Source: Lachnospiraceae bacterium (lineage in GTDB: Bacteria > Bacillota > Clostridia > Lachnospirales > Lachnospiraceae). From it: 57,127 nucleotides of DNA. Shown piece by piece: positions 17,299 through 24,995 of the stretch; position 1 is the stretch's first letter, and each line of letters begins with the position of its first letter. A program made the translations under genes and the position numbers. The DNA lies in the NCBI GenBank assembly GCA_019420465.1, contig JAHZHB010000024.1:1-57127 (forward strand). The letters run 5' to 3'. The notes under the pieces are model-generated. The model was not told where the DNA came from. It was given only the letters and a program-made list of their open reading frames with translations, and did no database searches.

Positions 17299-18390
17299 AT
17301 GAAACCGGAATTTTCACCAAAAGAACTTGTACAGATCGGCCAAAATCCACCCCTGCGTCAGGGCGATACCGGTGTGCCGGTCTTTGACCGTCCGATCACC
17401 CCAAAGGAAAATCTGCAGCTTTTATTTGAAGGCAAAACACCCTACTGGATGCCGGTCCTTGGCATGCGCGGCTGGGATGTGCACGTATTTCGTCCGCGGA
17501 TGTTCCCGGACAATTATGCTACACATCTGGTGTATGATGCCGAACCGCCGATCCAGTACGAAAGCAATCTGTCCAAAGGCTGGTTTGATCTGACATGGGA
17601 GTTTGTTCCGAAAGTCGGCGGAGCCACTGTACATCCCGGCGCACCCAAAGTTCCGAGTATGGCCAACTGGGAAGACTATATTTCCCTGCCGGATATCGAT
17701 GATCTTCCCTGGGAAGAAAGCGCCCGCGTCAATAAAGACTATCTGCATACCAATAATATCCGCCAGATTGCCTTTTTATCCTGTCTGTGGGAAAGACTGA
17801 TCTCGCTGATGGACGTGGAAAATGCTGCTGTAGCACTGATCGATGATGAAGAAAAAGAAGGTGTGCACCGCCTGTTTGACCAGCTGTGCAATCTGTATGA
17901 TGAAATGATCGACCGTGCCCAGAAATACTATGATATCGATATGGTCTTATGGCATGACGACTGGGGTACACAGCGCGGGCCGTTCTTTTCACCGGAAACC
18001 CATCGGGAAATGATCCTGCCCTATATGAAACGGATCATCGATTCCTGTCATAAGCGCGGGCTGACCTTTGAGCTGCACAGCTGTGGTCTGAATGAGAAAC
18101 TGGTACCGCTGATGATCGAAGCCGGTGTTGACCTCTGGTGCGGTCAGGGTATCAACGATTTTAACATGCTGGCACACACCTACAAGGATGCACCGATCAT
18201 CTTTGGTATCCCGTGCCCAGCTTTTGATGACAATGCTGATCCCGAACTGATCCGCCGTACTGCGAAGGATATCGTAGAGACGTATGCCGGATGCAAGGTA
18301 GCGATCAACTGCCTGTTCAGTTTTCCGAGCACGGCTTTTGGAAATGCCATATATGAGGAAAGTCGCAGAGCTTACCAGAACTTAGACTGA
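17299..18390 (+). CDS. Uroporphyrinogen decarboxylase (URO-D) family protein, probable methyltransferase
   Basis: 363-residue URO-D-fold protein. Such proteins outside haem synthesis are usually methyltransferases of corrinoid-dependent demethylation (MtaA, CmuA, VdmB-like). Visible features: FEGKTPYWMPVLG near residue 45, MVLWHDDWGTQRGPFFSP near 215, and LTFELHSCGLNE near 255, where His and Cys could bind zinc as in MtaA. SD AAAGGAG lies 7 nt before the ATG. It is a single gene with a terminator right after it, divergent from a PucR-type regulator. No corrinoid protein or reductive activase is adjacent, so the substrate and methyl acceptor cannot be named. True HemE is unlikely because its N-terminal motifs differ. 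Confidence 0.82.
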   Translation: MKPEFSPKELVQIGQNPPLRQGDTGVPVFDRPITPKENLQLLFEGKTPYWMPVLGMRGWDVHVFRPRMFPDNYATHLVYDAEPPIQYESNLSKGWFDLTWEFVPKVGGATVHPGAPKVPSMANWEDYISLPDIDDLPWEESARVNKDYLHTNNIRQIAFLSCLWERLISLMDVENAAVALIDDEEKEGVHRLFDQLCNLYDEMIDRAQKYYDIDMVLWHDDWGTQRGPFFSPETHREMILPYMKRIIDSCHKRGLTFELHSCGLNEKLVPLMIEAGVDLWCGQGINDFNMLAHTYKDAPIIFGIPCPAFDDNADPELIRRTAKDIVETYAGCKVAINCLFSFPSTAFGNAIYEESRRAYQNLD

Positions 18391-18398
18391 GCGAATAG

Positions 18399-18444
18399 AA
18401 AAAGGCTGTTGTTTTCGACACATTCGTTCAAAAACAACAGCCTT
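18399..18444. terminator. Bidirectional intrinsic terminator
   Basis: AAGGCTGTTGTTTT (18402-18415) pairs with AAAACAACAGCCTT (18431-18444). On the minus strand the stem is followed by TTTTT, serving the small ORF at 18558-18632; on the plus strand it ends the UroD-like gene 12 nt after its stop. Confidence 0.8.
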
Positions 18445-18557
18445 CACTTTATCTTATCTGTGGTACTGTTCTGCATGTATATCTACATCCTTTTATTACA
18501 GTGACATACGCTCATGTCTGTCCTACCATCTTAAATCCTGTCAGTCGCTGTACGTGA

Positions 18558-18632
18558 TCAGTGAATACCTTCCGAAAAGCTCTCATAATACTCTTCCATA
18601 AACTCTTCGATCTTTTCAAAAATCTTTAACAT
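18558..18632 (-). CDS. Small ORF, 24 residues, unknown function
   Basis: The ORF encodes 24 residues, beginning MLKIFEKIEEFMEEYYES and ending SEGIH; it is acidic and amphipathic. It has a consensus-quality SD, AAGGAGG, 7 nt before the ATG at 18632, its own promoter about 80 nt upstream and a terminator downstream, so a monocistronic short mRNA is likely. An alternative in-frame reading from 18764 would run through the promoter and is rejected. I do not recognise a family. No signal peptide or Cys is present, so it is not an autoinducer-type precursor. Confidence 0.5.
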   Translation of the reverse strand: MLKIFEKIEEFMEEYYESFSEGIH

Positions 18633-18711
18633 AACAAACGCCTCCTTCATACCTGATGGGTCATCTTGTAACGCTTTAGGAAATCCGGCCTGACTTCTTT
18701 TTGTTATCTGT

Positions 18712-18740
18712 ATAATAGCACTCCTTTTTTCAGATGTAAA
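18712..18740 (-). promoter_or_regulatory. Sigma-A promoter of the small ORF
   Basis: Minus strand: -35 TTTACA (18735-18740), 17-nt spacer, -10 TATTAT (18712-18717), one mismatch from consensus in each box. Confidence 0.7.
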
Positions 18741-18761
18741 ATACTGTTTTTGCACATTTTT

Positions 18762-18778
18762 CATACTTTCAAAGTATG
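18762..18778. promoter_or_regulatory. Perfect palindrome upstream of the small-ORF promoter
   Basis: CATACTTTCAAAGTATG: 8-bp perfect arms around one base, 21 nt upstream of the -35 box. Possible activator or repressor site. The rest of 18633-18890 shows nothing further. Confidence 0.45.
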
Positions 18779-18890
18779 TTATTTGCTGTTTTATTGTAAT
18801 ATTTTTATGGTTCTTTCTGTCATTTACCTGCGATGTTTTTCAAGAAACAACACCAAGACCAGATACCACCATCCTAGATTCATCATCCCA

Positions 18891-19247
18891 CTACTTTCGC
18901 ATCTTCGGCCCGAAAAACAGGCTGGCGATCCAGCCAAAGACCAGTGCGGCACTGATGCCTGCTGCACCGGCTGTGAAGCCTCCGGTAAAGATTCCCATAA
19001 GCCCATCCTTGTCTACAGCCTCTTTTACCCCATTCCAGAGTACATTGCCAAAGCCAAGCAAGGGCACCGAGGCACCTGCTCCGGCAAAGTCCTGAAACGC
19101 ATCGTATATGCCGACAGCGCCAAGCACTGCCCCGCTGCATACCAGAAGTACCATCACACGCCCCGGCAGAAGTTTTGTCTTGTCAAGCAGGATCTGCACC
19201 AGCGCACAGATCGCTCCGCCGACCAGAAATGCTGTTATATAGTCCAT
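18891..19247 (-). CDS. spoVAE: Stage V sporulation protein AE
   Basis: 118-residue integral membrane protein of the SpoVA channel, which moves dipicolinic acid into the forespore and out during germination. Four hydrophobic segments are visible, with YITAFLVGGAICALVQ at the start and the family motifs PGRVMVLLVCSGAVLGA and GFGNVLWNGVKEAV. The ATG at 19247 has GAAAGG at 9 nt; the ATG at 19256 would touch the SD. It follows spoVAD by 21 nt in the same operon. spoVAC, usually the first gene of this set, is not here. Confidence 0.92.
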   Translation of the reverse strand: MDYITAFLVGGAICALVQILLDKTKLLPGRVMVLLVCSGAVLGAVGIYDAFQDFAGAGASVPLLGFGNVLWNGVKEAVDKDGLMGIFTGGFTAGAAGISAALVFGWIASLFFGPKMRK

Positions 19248-19268
19248 AATCTGCATCCTTTCTTATCA

Positions 19269-20273
19269 TCATACCCGTTCAATGCAAACAGCATGCGCAA
19301 TCGCCGGAATCGTGCGCCCCTGCGCAAAGCTGACCTTGGAAAGCAACGCCCCTGTCGGCACAAACAGGATACGCTGCCATCCCTCTTCCTTCATCCGTGG
19401 CAGAATATAAGCCATCAGAACCGATGCCGCACAGCCGCACCCACTGCCTCCGGCATGCGCATCCTGCTTTTTGATGTCATACATCCTGAGTCCGCAGTCA
19501 TCATGCCGTTTTTCTATATCATATCCTTTTTTCGCCAGCTGCTCGATCAGAATACGGCTGCCTGTCACGCCGAGATCCCCGGTAAACACAGCGTCATAGT
19601 CCTCAGGGCCGCGTGCCATATCTTTAAAATGAGCTTCGATCGTATCTACTGCGGCAGGTGCCATACAGGCTCCCATATTAAAGGAATCCTTCATCCCGTA
19701 ATCCACAATCCGCCCCGGTGTCACCGCCGTAATCCCCAATGCTTTCTTTCTTCTCCCCAGCACACAGGCACCGCTACCGGTCACTGTCCAGCCTGCAGAA
19801 AGCGGACGCTGGTTACCGTATTCCAGAGGAAAACGAAATTCTTTTTCTGCACTGGCAAAATGGCTCGATGTCACACACAGCACACTGTCCGCCTGTCCCG
19901 CAGCCACCATACTGCTGCCAAGGATCAGCGATTCGCCCATCGTGGAACATGCCCCAAACACACCAAAAAACGGGATTTCCAGCTGGCTCATACCAAATGA
20001 ACTGGCCACTCCCTGTGCCTCCAGATCCCCGGCAAACAGGTACCGGATCTGCGTCCGCTCCAGTCCGCTCTTTTTCAGTGCTGTTTGTGCTGCCCGCACC
20101 TGCAGCTCACTCTCGGCCTCCTCCCAGCTGTTTTCGCCAAACATCGGATCTTCTACAACCTCATCAAACAGCTGTCCCAACGGCCCCTCGCCCTCTTTTT
20201 TTCCGACGACAGAACCTTCGCCCTCAAAATACACCGGTATCTCATAGGCTATGCTTCTTTCACCCTTCTGCAT
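19269..20273 (-). CDS. spoVAD: Stage V sporulation protein AD
   Basis: 334-residue thiolase-fold protein of the SpoVA complex that binds dipicolinic acid on the membrane surface. Recognisable family parts are EIPVYFEGEGSVVGKKEG near the start, GPLGQLFDEVVEDPMFGENSWEEAES, FGVFGACSTMGESL, and SGCGCAASVLMAYILP near the C-terminus. The ATG at 20273 follows GGAGG by 5 nt. The operon here is spoVAD-spoVAE only. A sigma-G-like promoter is visible upstream, fitting forespore expression. Confidence 0.94.
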   Translation of the reverse strand: MQKGERSIAYEIPVYFEGEGSVVGKKEGEGPLGQLFDEVVEDPMFGENSWEEAESELQVRAAQTALKKSGLERTQIRYLFAGDLEAQGVASSFGMSQLEIPFFGVFGACSTMGESLILGSSMVAAGQADSVLCVTSSHFASAEKEFRFPLEYGNQRPLSAGWTVTGSGACVLGRRKKALGITAVTPGRIVDYGMKDSFNMGACMAPAAVDTIEAHFKDMARGPEDYDAVFTGDLGVTGSRILIEQLAKKGYDIEKRHDDCGLRMYDIKKQDAHAGGSGCGCAASVLMAYILPRMKEEGWQRILFVPTGALLSKVSFAQGRTIPAIAHAVCIERV

Positions 20274-20297
20274 ATGCACCTCCAGATCACATTTTTC

Positions 20298-20328
20298 TCA
20301 GTATGTCCAGCATATGCATATCTCATAC
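20298..20328 (-). promoter_or_regulatory. Possible sigma-G promoter for spoVAD-spoVAE
   Basis: Minus strand: -35-like GTATG (20324-20328), 18-nt spacer, -10-like CATACTGA (20298-20305). This is close to the sigma-G pattern (GNATR, CATNNTA) and lies about 25 nt before the spoVAD ATG. Confidence 0.45.
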
Positions 20329-20381
20329 AAAAAAGCAGTTCCGAAAGTTTCTTCCTTACGAAGTCCTTTCAGAACTGCTTT
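20329..20381 (-). terminator. Terminator of the potABCD operon
   Basis: AAAGCAGTT-CCG-AAAG pairs with CTTT-CAG-AACTGCTTT; read on the minus strand it ends in TTTTTT, 4 nt after the potD stop. Confidence 0.8.
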
Positions 20382-20384
20382 CTT

Positions 20385-21458
20385 CTAATATGATTTCAAT
20401 TCTTTCCAGAGCTGGCTGTAATAGCGCTCGTCTTTTTCTCCGAGATATTTGTATACCTCGCATTTATCCAGTACTTCCTGATCCGGGAAGATCGTGTAAT
20501 CTTCCTTTGTTTCCTCATCGAGGGCATCGTATACGGCCTTATTTGGCGTAGCATAATAAATATAATCGAAATTCATCATACCGATATCTTCACGGTTCAT
20601 GAAATCAATAAACTTCTCCGCTGCCTTTTTATGTTTCGCTGTCTTCGGGATCATAAAACAGTCAAACCAGATATTTGACCCTTCCTTTGGCACACAGTAA
20701 TCAAGCGCATCGTTTGACTCCATAGCTGCTGTCGCATCACCGGAATAGATCACAGCCATCGCTGCATCGCCGGAGATCATCGCATCACGGGATTCATCTA
20801 CCAGATAAGCCATCGCCAGCTTCTTCTGGTCAAACAGCTTTTGCTGCGCCTCTACAAGAAGATTCTTTTCTGTCGTATTGATGGACTCTCCCATCAGCTT
20901 TAACGGCGCGATAAATGCGTCGCGCATACTGTTTTCCATGATGATCTGATCGCTGTATTTTTCATTCCACAGGATATCCCAGCTGTCCACCTCTTCATCT
21001 ACCATGTCTGTATTGTAACAGATCCCGACGGTTCCCCAGAAATACGGCACAGCGTATTTATTCTCCGGATCAAAAGACCGGCAGAATTCCAGATACTGTG
21101 GATCGAGATTGTCGTAATATTCCATATCCGAAGTATCGATCTCCTGCACCTCTCCGGCCAGGATCATCTTTTCCACCATATAATCAGAAGTACAGATCAG
21201 ATCGTAATCAATCGCGCCGGACTGGTACTTGGTGTACATATCCTCCGGTGTGACATATTCCTCATACTTGACCTTAATGCCTGTTTCCTGTTCAAACAGA
21301 TCCAGCACATTCCGGTCGATATAATCGCCATAGTTAAAGACGATCAGTGTATTATCTTCCCCGGTATCCGCTACAGCACCATCCTGTGCCTGCGCACCAC
21401 AGCCCCCAAGCAGACATGCCAGAAGCAGTGTACCGGTCAAAGCTGTCCTTTTTTTCAT
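20385..21458 (-). CDS. potD: Spermidine/putrescine ABC transporter substrate-binding lipoprotein
   Basis: 357-residue periplasmic-type binding protein anchored as a lipoprotein: signal peptide with lipobox LLGGC (Cys20). The mature part begins with a PotD-type sequence, LIVFNYGDYIDRNVLDLFEQETGIKVKYEEY, and contains VPYFWGTVGICYNTDMV and the acidic pocket residues expected for polyamine binding (MAYLVDESRDAMISGDAAMAVIYSGDA). It delivers spermidine or putrescine to PotBC. It is the last gene of the regulator-potA-potB-potC-potD operon, 21 nt after potC, with its own terminator. SD GGGGAGG precedes the ATG. Confidence 0.94.
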   Translation of the reverse strand: MKKRTALTGTLLLACLLGGCGAQAQDGAVADTGEDNTLIVFNYGDYIDRNVLDLFEQETGIKVKYEEYVTPEDMYTKYQSGAIDYDLICTSDYMVEKMILAGEVQEIDTSDMEYYDNLDPQYLEFCRSFDPENKYAVPYFWGTVGICYNTDMVDEEVDSWDILWNEKYSDQIIMENSMRDAFIAPLKLMGESINTTEKNLLVEAQQKLFDQKKLAMAYLVDESRDAMISGDAAMAVIYSGDATAAMESNDALDYCVPKEGSNIWFDCFMIPKTAKHKKAAEKFIDFMNREDIGMMNFDYIYYATPNKAVYDALDEETKEDYTIFPDQEVLDKCEVYKYLGEKDERYYSQLWKELKSY

Positions 21459-21479
21459 ATGTTCCTCCCCGAATCGCCT

Positions 21480-22259
21480 TTACGTTTCTTCCTGTTTTGC
21501 GGAAATCCTGTTCACAACAAACAGGATCACAAGGATCGCCAGAAACAGCAGTGTCGACATCGCATACATTTCCGGATTGATACCACGACGTACCTCCTGA
21601 TACAGCATCGTGGAGATCGTATTGATTCCGGCCCCTTTGGTAAAATACGTGATGATAAAATCATCCAGCGAGATCGTAAAGGCCATCAGAAAGCCGGAAA
21701 AAATACCCGGCACCAGCTCCGGCAGTACCACCTTTACAAAGGCATACACAGGACCCGCACCCAGATCAAGCGCAGCCTCATACGTTGTCTTGCTGGCAGA
21801 ACGAAGCCTCGGTGTGACATTCAAAATCACATACGGTATACCTAACGTCACATGTCCGATCAGCATGGAAGCATACCCCAGCTGCATGAATCTTACAAAC
21901 AAAAGCATAATAGCGATACCTGTCACGATATCCGCATTCAGCATCGGGATATTGGTGATCGTTGTGATTACCGATTGTGCACGCCTGCTCATCACAGTCA
22001 TACCGATACAGGCCAGCGTACCGAGAACTGTTGCGATCAGTGCTGCGGATGTTGTCAGTAAAAGCGAGGTCTGCACAGCATGGATCACTTCTTCATTCTG
22101 AAACAGCTGGATGTACCAGTCAAAGGTAAAACCGCCCCAGACGGTACGTGCCTTGGACGCATTGAAGGAACAGACGATCAGCACCGCGATCGGCGCGTAC
22201 AGAAGGAAAAAGATCAGTCCTACATAAAACTTCTCAAGAAAGGATTTTGCTCTTACCAT
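21480..22259 (-). CDS. potC: Spermidine/putrescine ABC transporter permease
   Basis: 259-residue inner-membrane permease with six predicted helices and the EAA loop EAALDLGAGPVYAFVKVVLPELVPGI (about 150-175), which docks on the ATPase PotA. The N-terminus FYVGLIFFLLYAPIAVLIVCSFNASK is typical of PotC. It overlaps potB by 7 nt. Together with PotB it forms the translocation pore of the polyamine importer. Confidence 0.94.
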   Translation of the reverse strand: MVRAKSFLEKFYVGLIFFLLYAPIAVLIVCSFNASKARTVWGGFTFDWYIQLFQNEEVIHAVQTSLLLTTSAALIATVLGTLACIGMTVMSRRAQSVITTITNIPMLNADIVTGIAIMLLFVRFMQLGYASMLIGHVTLGIPYVILNVTPRLRSASKTTYEAALDLGAGPVYAFVKVVLPELVPGIFSGFLMAFTISLDDFIITYFTKGAGINTISTMLYQEVRRGINPEMYAMSTLLFLAILVILFVVNRISAKQEET

Positions 22260-23077
22260 ATCATCTGTCCCTCCCCTGATTTATCGTATTTGTTCATGAT
22301 CGCCATACTGATAAAGATAAAGACCATCAGCACGATCGACAGTCCGGAACCTAAGTTCCAGTTGTTTGTCAGTGAAAATTCCTGATCGATCACATTACCG
22401 ATCAGCAGTACTTTGGAACCGCCAAGGATATCAGCAATGACAAACTCGGAGATTCCCGGGATAAAGACCATCACGATACCACTTAACACACCCGGTACGG
22501 ACAACGGCATGATCACATGCAAAAATACGGTTTTGGTATCTGCTCCAAGATCTCTGGCAGCCTCGACCACGCTCTTGTCGATCTTGCACATCACATTGTA
22601 GATCGGCAGGATCATAAACGGCAGGTATTCATAGGCCATACCGATCAGGATTGCTGTCTTTGAATACATGATATGCAGAGGCTCGATTCCGAAAAAGCCA
22701 AGAATCGCATTCAAAATACCGGTATTGGACAGGATCATCTGCAGTGCCATGATACGCAGCAGAAAATTGATCCACATCGGCAGCATAAACAGCATGATGA
22801 TCGTACCGCTTTTTCCTCTGGCACTGTTGCTCAAGATATAAGCCAGTGGATATGCCAGCACAAGGCTGATCAACGTAGCGCCAAACGCGATCAGAATCGA
22901 TTCCCACAGTGCCTTCGCATGAATCGGATCTGCGATCGCCAGAAAATTGTCCAGTGTAAACTGACCGTCACCACTGGTGAAACCATAGTACAGGATCATC
23001 AGAAGCGGCAGGATAATAAAACCGACAGCCCAGACAAGATACGGGCCTGTCAGAAGCTTTCTCTTATTCGTATTCAT
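22253..23077 (-). CDS. potB: Spermidine/putrescine ABC transporter permease
   Basis: 274-residue permease with six predicted helices, N-terminal LLTGPYLVWAVGFIILPLLMILYYGF and the EAA loop VEAARDLGADTKTVFLHVIMPLSVPG. The ATG at 23077 overlaps the end of potA by 14 nt; an in-frame ATG at 23101 is possible but has no SD. Partner of PotC. Confidence 0.93.
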   Translation of the reverse strand: MNTNKRKLLTGPYLVWAVGFIILPLLMILYYGFTSGDGQFTLDNFLAIADPIHAKALWESILIAFGATLISLVLAYPLAYILSNSARGKSGTIIMLFMLPMWINFLLRIMALQMILSNTGILNAILGFFGIEPLHIMYSKTAILIGMAYEYLPFMILPIYNVMCKIDKSVVEAARDLGADTKTVFLHVIMPLSVPGVLSGIVMVFIPGISEFVIADILGGSKVLLIGNVIDQEFSLTNNWNLGSGLSIVLMVFIFISMAIMNKYDKSGEGQMIW

Positions 23078-24146
23078 CGATCGGCACCGCTTTCTCGTCA
23101 TCGGACGCAGGTTTGTTCATGATCTGGATATTGAACGGATCTACATAAATACCAACCTTTTCTCCCGGCTGATGGGCCACCGTACTCTGTACCAACCATT
23201 CATAGCCGTTGGCCATCACTTCCATCTCATAGTGCACACCCTTAAAGATCAGATTGGTTACAACGCCGTCAAGATGTCCCTTGCCCGGTAGCCCAAGGAT
23301 CACATCCTCCGGACGGATCACGACATCGACCGGCTTATTGGTACCAAATCCGGTATCCACACAGGGGAATTTCACACCCAGGATCTCGACCAGCTTATCC
23401 TCGATCATGATACCGTCGATGATATTGCTGTCACCGATAAAGTCTGCGACAAACGCATTTTCCGGCTCGTTGTAGATATCCTCCGGGGTACCCATCTGCT
23501 GAATATAGCCCTGGTTCATGACTACAACGGTATCCGACATCGTCAGCGCCTCTTCCTGATCGTGTGTAACATAGACAAACGTGATACCCAGCTCATTTTT
23601 CAGGCGGACCAGCTCATACTGCATCTCCTGTCTGAGCTTGAGGTCCAGTGCACCCAGAGGCTCATCAAGAAGCAGCACCTTCGGCTCATTGACGATCGCA
23701 CGGGCGATCGCGATACGCTGCTGCTGTCCACCGGACAGAGACATCGGATTACGCTTCTCGTACCCTTCCAGATTCACCAGCTTTAATGCATAGGCGATTT
23801 TGTCCTTAATATAGGCATCTGTCTTTCCGCTGATCTTCAGGCCGAACGCAATGTTGTCCGCTACCGTCATATGAGGAAACAGCGCATATTTCTGGAATAC
23901 CGTATTTAAGTTTCGCTTATTCGGTGCCAGCCGGGTAATGTCCTGTCCGTCAAACATGACACGCCCCTGATCCGGCATAACAAAACCGCCGAGAATACGA
24001 AGTGTCGTCGTCTTACCGCATCCGGACGGTCCCAAAAGTGTCAGAAATTCGTTTTCATGGATGGTCAGATTCAGATCATCCAGGATCAGCTCCCCGTCAA
24101 ATGATTTGGAGATGTGTTCAAAATCAATCAATGGCTGTTTGCTCAA
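23064..24146 (-). CDS. potA: Spermidine/putrescine ABC transporter ATP-binding protein
   Basis: 360-residue ABC ATPase that powers polyamine import. Walker A is GPSGCGKTT (about residue 37), the signature is LSGGQQQRIAIARA, Walker B is VLLLDEPLGALD, and the H-loop is VYVTHDQEEA. A C-terminal TOBE/OB regulatory domain covers about residues 240-350. The start codon is TTG at 24146 (TTG AGC AAA CAG), supported by AGGAGG 9 nt upstream. The gene begins 29 nt after the regulator stop, making one operon. Confidence 0.95.
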   Translation of the reverse strand: MSKQPLIDFEHISKSFDGELILDDLNLTIHENEFLTLLGPSGCGKTTTLRILGGFVMPDQGRVMFDGQDITRLAPNKRNLNTVFQKYALFPHMTVADNIAFGLKISGKTDAYIKDKIAYALKLVNLEGYEKRNPMSLSGGQQQRIAIARAIVNEPKVLLLDEPLGALDLKLRQEMQYELVRLKNELGITFVYVTHDQEEALTMSDTVVVMNQGYIQQMGTPEDIYNEPENAFVADFIGDSNIIDGIMIEDKLVEILGVKFPCVDTGFGTNKPVDVVIRPEDVILGLPGKGHLDGVVTNLIFKGVHYEMEVMANGYEWLVQSTVAHQPGEKVGIYVDPFNIQIMNKPASDDEKAVPIDEYE

Positions 24147-24175
24147 CTCTTCAATCCTCCTGTGTAAAAATCCCC

Positions 24176-24709
24176 TTAAAAACTCGGTGGTGTGCTGACC
24201 CAGATCAGCTGTGCTCCTGTTTCGGAGCTGATAAAATGTCTCTTGGACGGCACGAAGTAAAAGGATTCACCGCCGCGCACCGCGATCAGCTTTTTGCCCA
24301 GATGGATCGTGATCTCACCGGTGATCACATAGCCAAACTCCTCGCCCTCATGCGGATTGTCCGGATAGGACGCTCCGCCTTTCTGCAATGTCAGACGGAT
24401 CGGCTCCATCTGGTGCTTCTGGGCATTGGGGATGATCCATTCGGTCTGAATCCCTCTGTCCGCTTCTTCCTTTACGAAGTAATCCTCTTCAGAAAAAGCG
24501 ATCTGTTCATCTGTCTCGTCCTGAAAAAATGTAGCGATATCCGTACCGAGACACTGTAGGATATCTACCAGTGTAGCAATGGAAGGTGAGGTCAGATCGC
24601 GCTCCAGCTGGGAAATAAACCCTTTTGAAAGCTCTGTGCGGTCGGCCAGCTCCTCCTGTGTCAGACCTTTCTGTACACGAAGATCCTTGATTTTGCTGCC
24701 GATTTTCAT
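24176..24709 (-). CDS. XRE-cupin transcriptional regulator of the polyamine operon (PuuR-like)
   Basis: 177-residue regulator: N-terminal XRE helix-turn-helix (IGSKIKDLRVQKGLTQEELADRTELSKGFISQLERDLTSPS, residues 2-45) and a C-terminal cupin sensor domain (HEGEEFGYVITGEITIHLGKKLIAVRGGESFYFVPSKRHF, about 120-165). This architecture is that of PuuR and related polyamine-responsive repressors. It is the first gene of the pot operon. A perfect 10-bp inverted repeat just downstream of its -10 box indicates autorepression. The effector is probably a polyamine, inferred from the neighbours. Confidence 0.9.
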   Translation of the reverse strand: MKIGSKIKDLRVQKGLTQEELADRTELSKGFISQLERDLTSPSIATLVDILQCLGTDIATFFQDETDEQIAFSEEDYFVKEEADRGIQTEWIIPNAQKHQMEPIRLTLQKGGASYPDNPHEGEEFGYVITGEITIHLGKKLIAVRGGESFYFVPSKRHFISSETGAQLIWVSTPPSF

Positions 24710-24759
24710 GCAAACCTCCTGCTCGTATCTGTGTATCAGTTTTATGTAATATTAAAAAT

Positions 24760-24782
24760 GGAGTTTAGTTTTACTAAACTCC
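24760..24782. promoter_or_regulatory. Operator of the pot operon
   Basis: GGAGTTTAGT (24760-24769) and ACTAAACTCC (24773-24782) form a perfect 10-bp inverted repeat with a 3-nt centre. It lies over the expected transcription start, 6 nt downstream of the -10 box. A further half-site, CTAAACTCC, is at about 24850-24858. Confidence 0.75.
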
Positions 24783-24788
24783 AAATGC

Positions 24789-24816
24789 ATTATATATCTT
24801 TTGACAGGAATGTCAA
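24789..24816 (-). promoter_or_regulatory. Promoter of the pot operon
   Basis: Minus strand: perfect -35 TTGACA (24811-24816), 16-nt spacer, perfect -10 TATAAT (24789-24794). TGACA-N4-TGTCA overlaps the -35 and spacer. Confidence 0.85.
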
Positions 24817-24995
24817 GGATTATTATTGATAAATTTCATGTTTATTTCTGCTAAACTCCTGCCAACGTCATTTTCTTCTGTATACGCTGTAAAATTCAGA
24901 TAAAATCGTGCCTGATTTTCTGCAATTTCTTATGACGATACTGTTTTTTTATCATCCACTGACTCTCTGAAATTTTATGTAAACTGCCTTTTTTC

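Noticed and set aside
18750..20000. Plus-strand open frame of 416 codons opposite spoVAE and spoVAD
   Set aside because: Shadow of two recognisable sporulation genes; begins in the palindrome region without SD.
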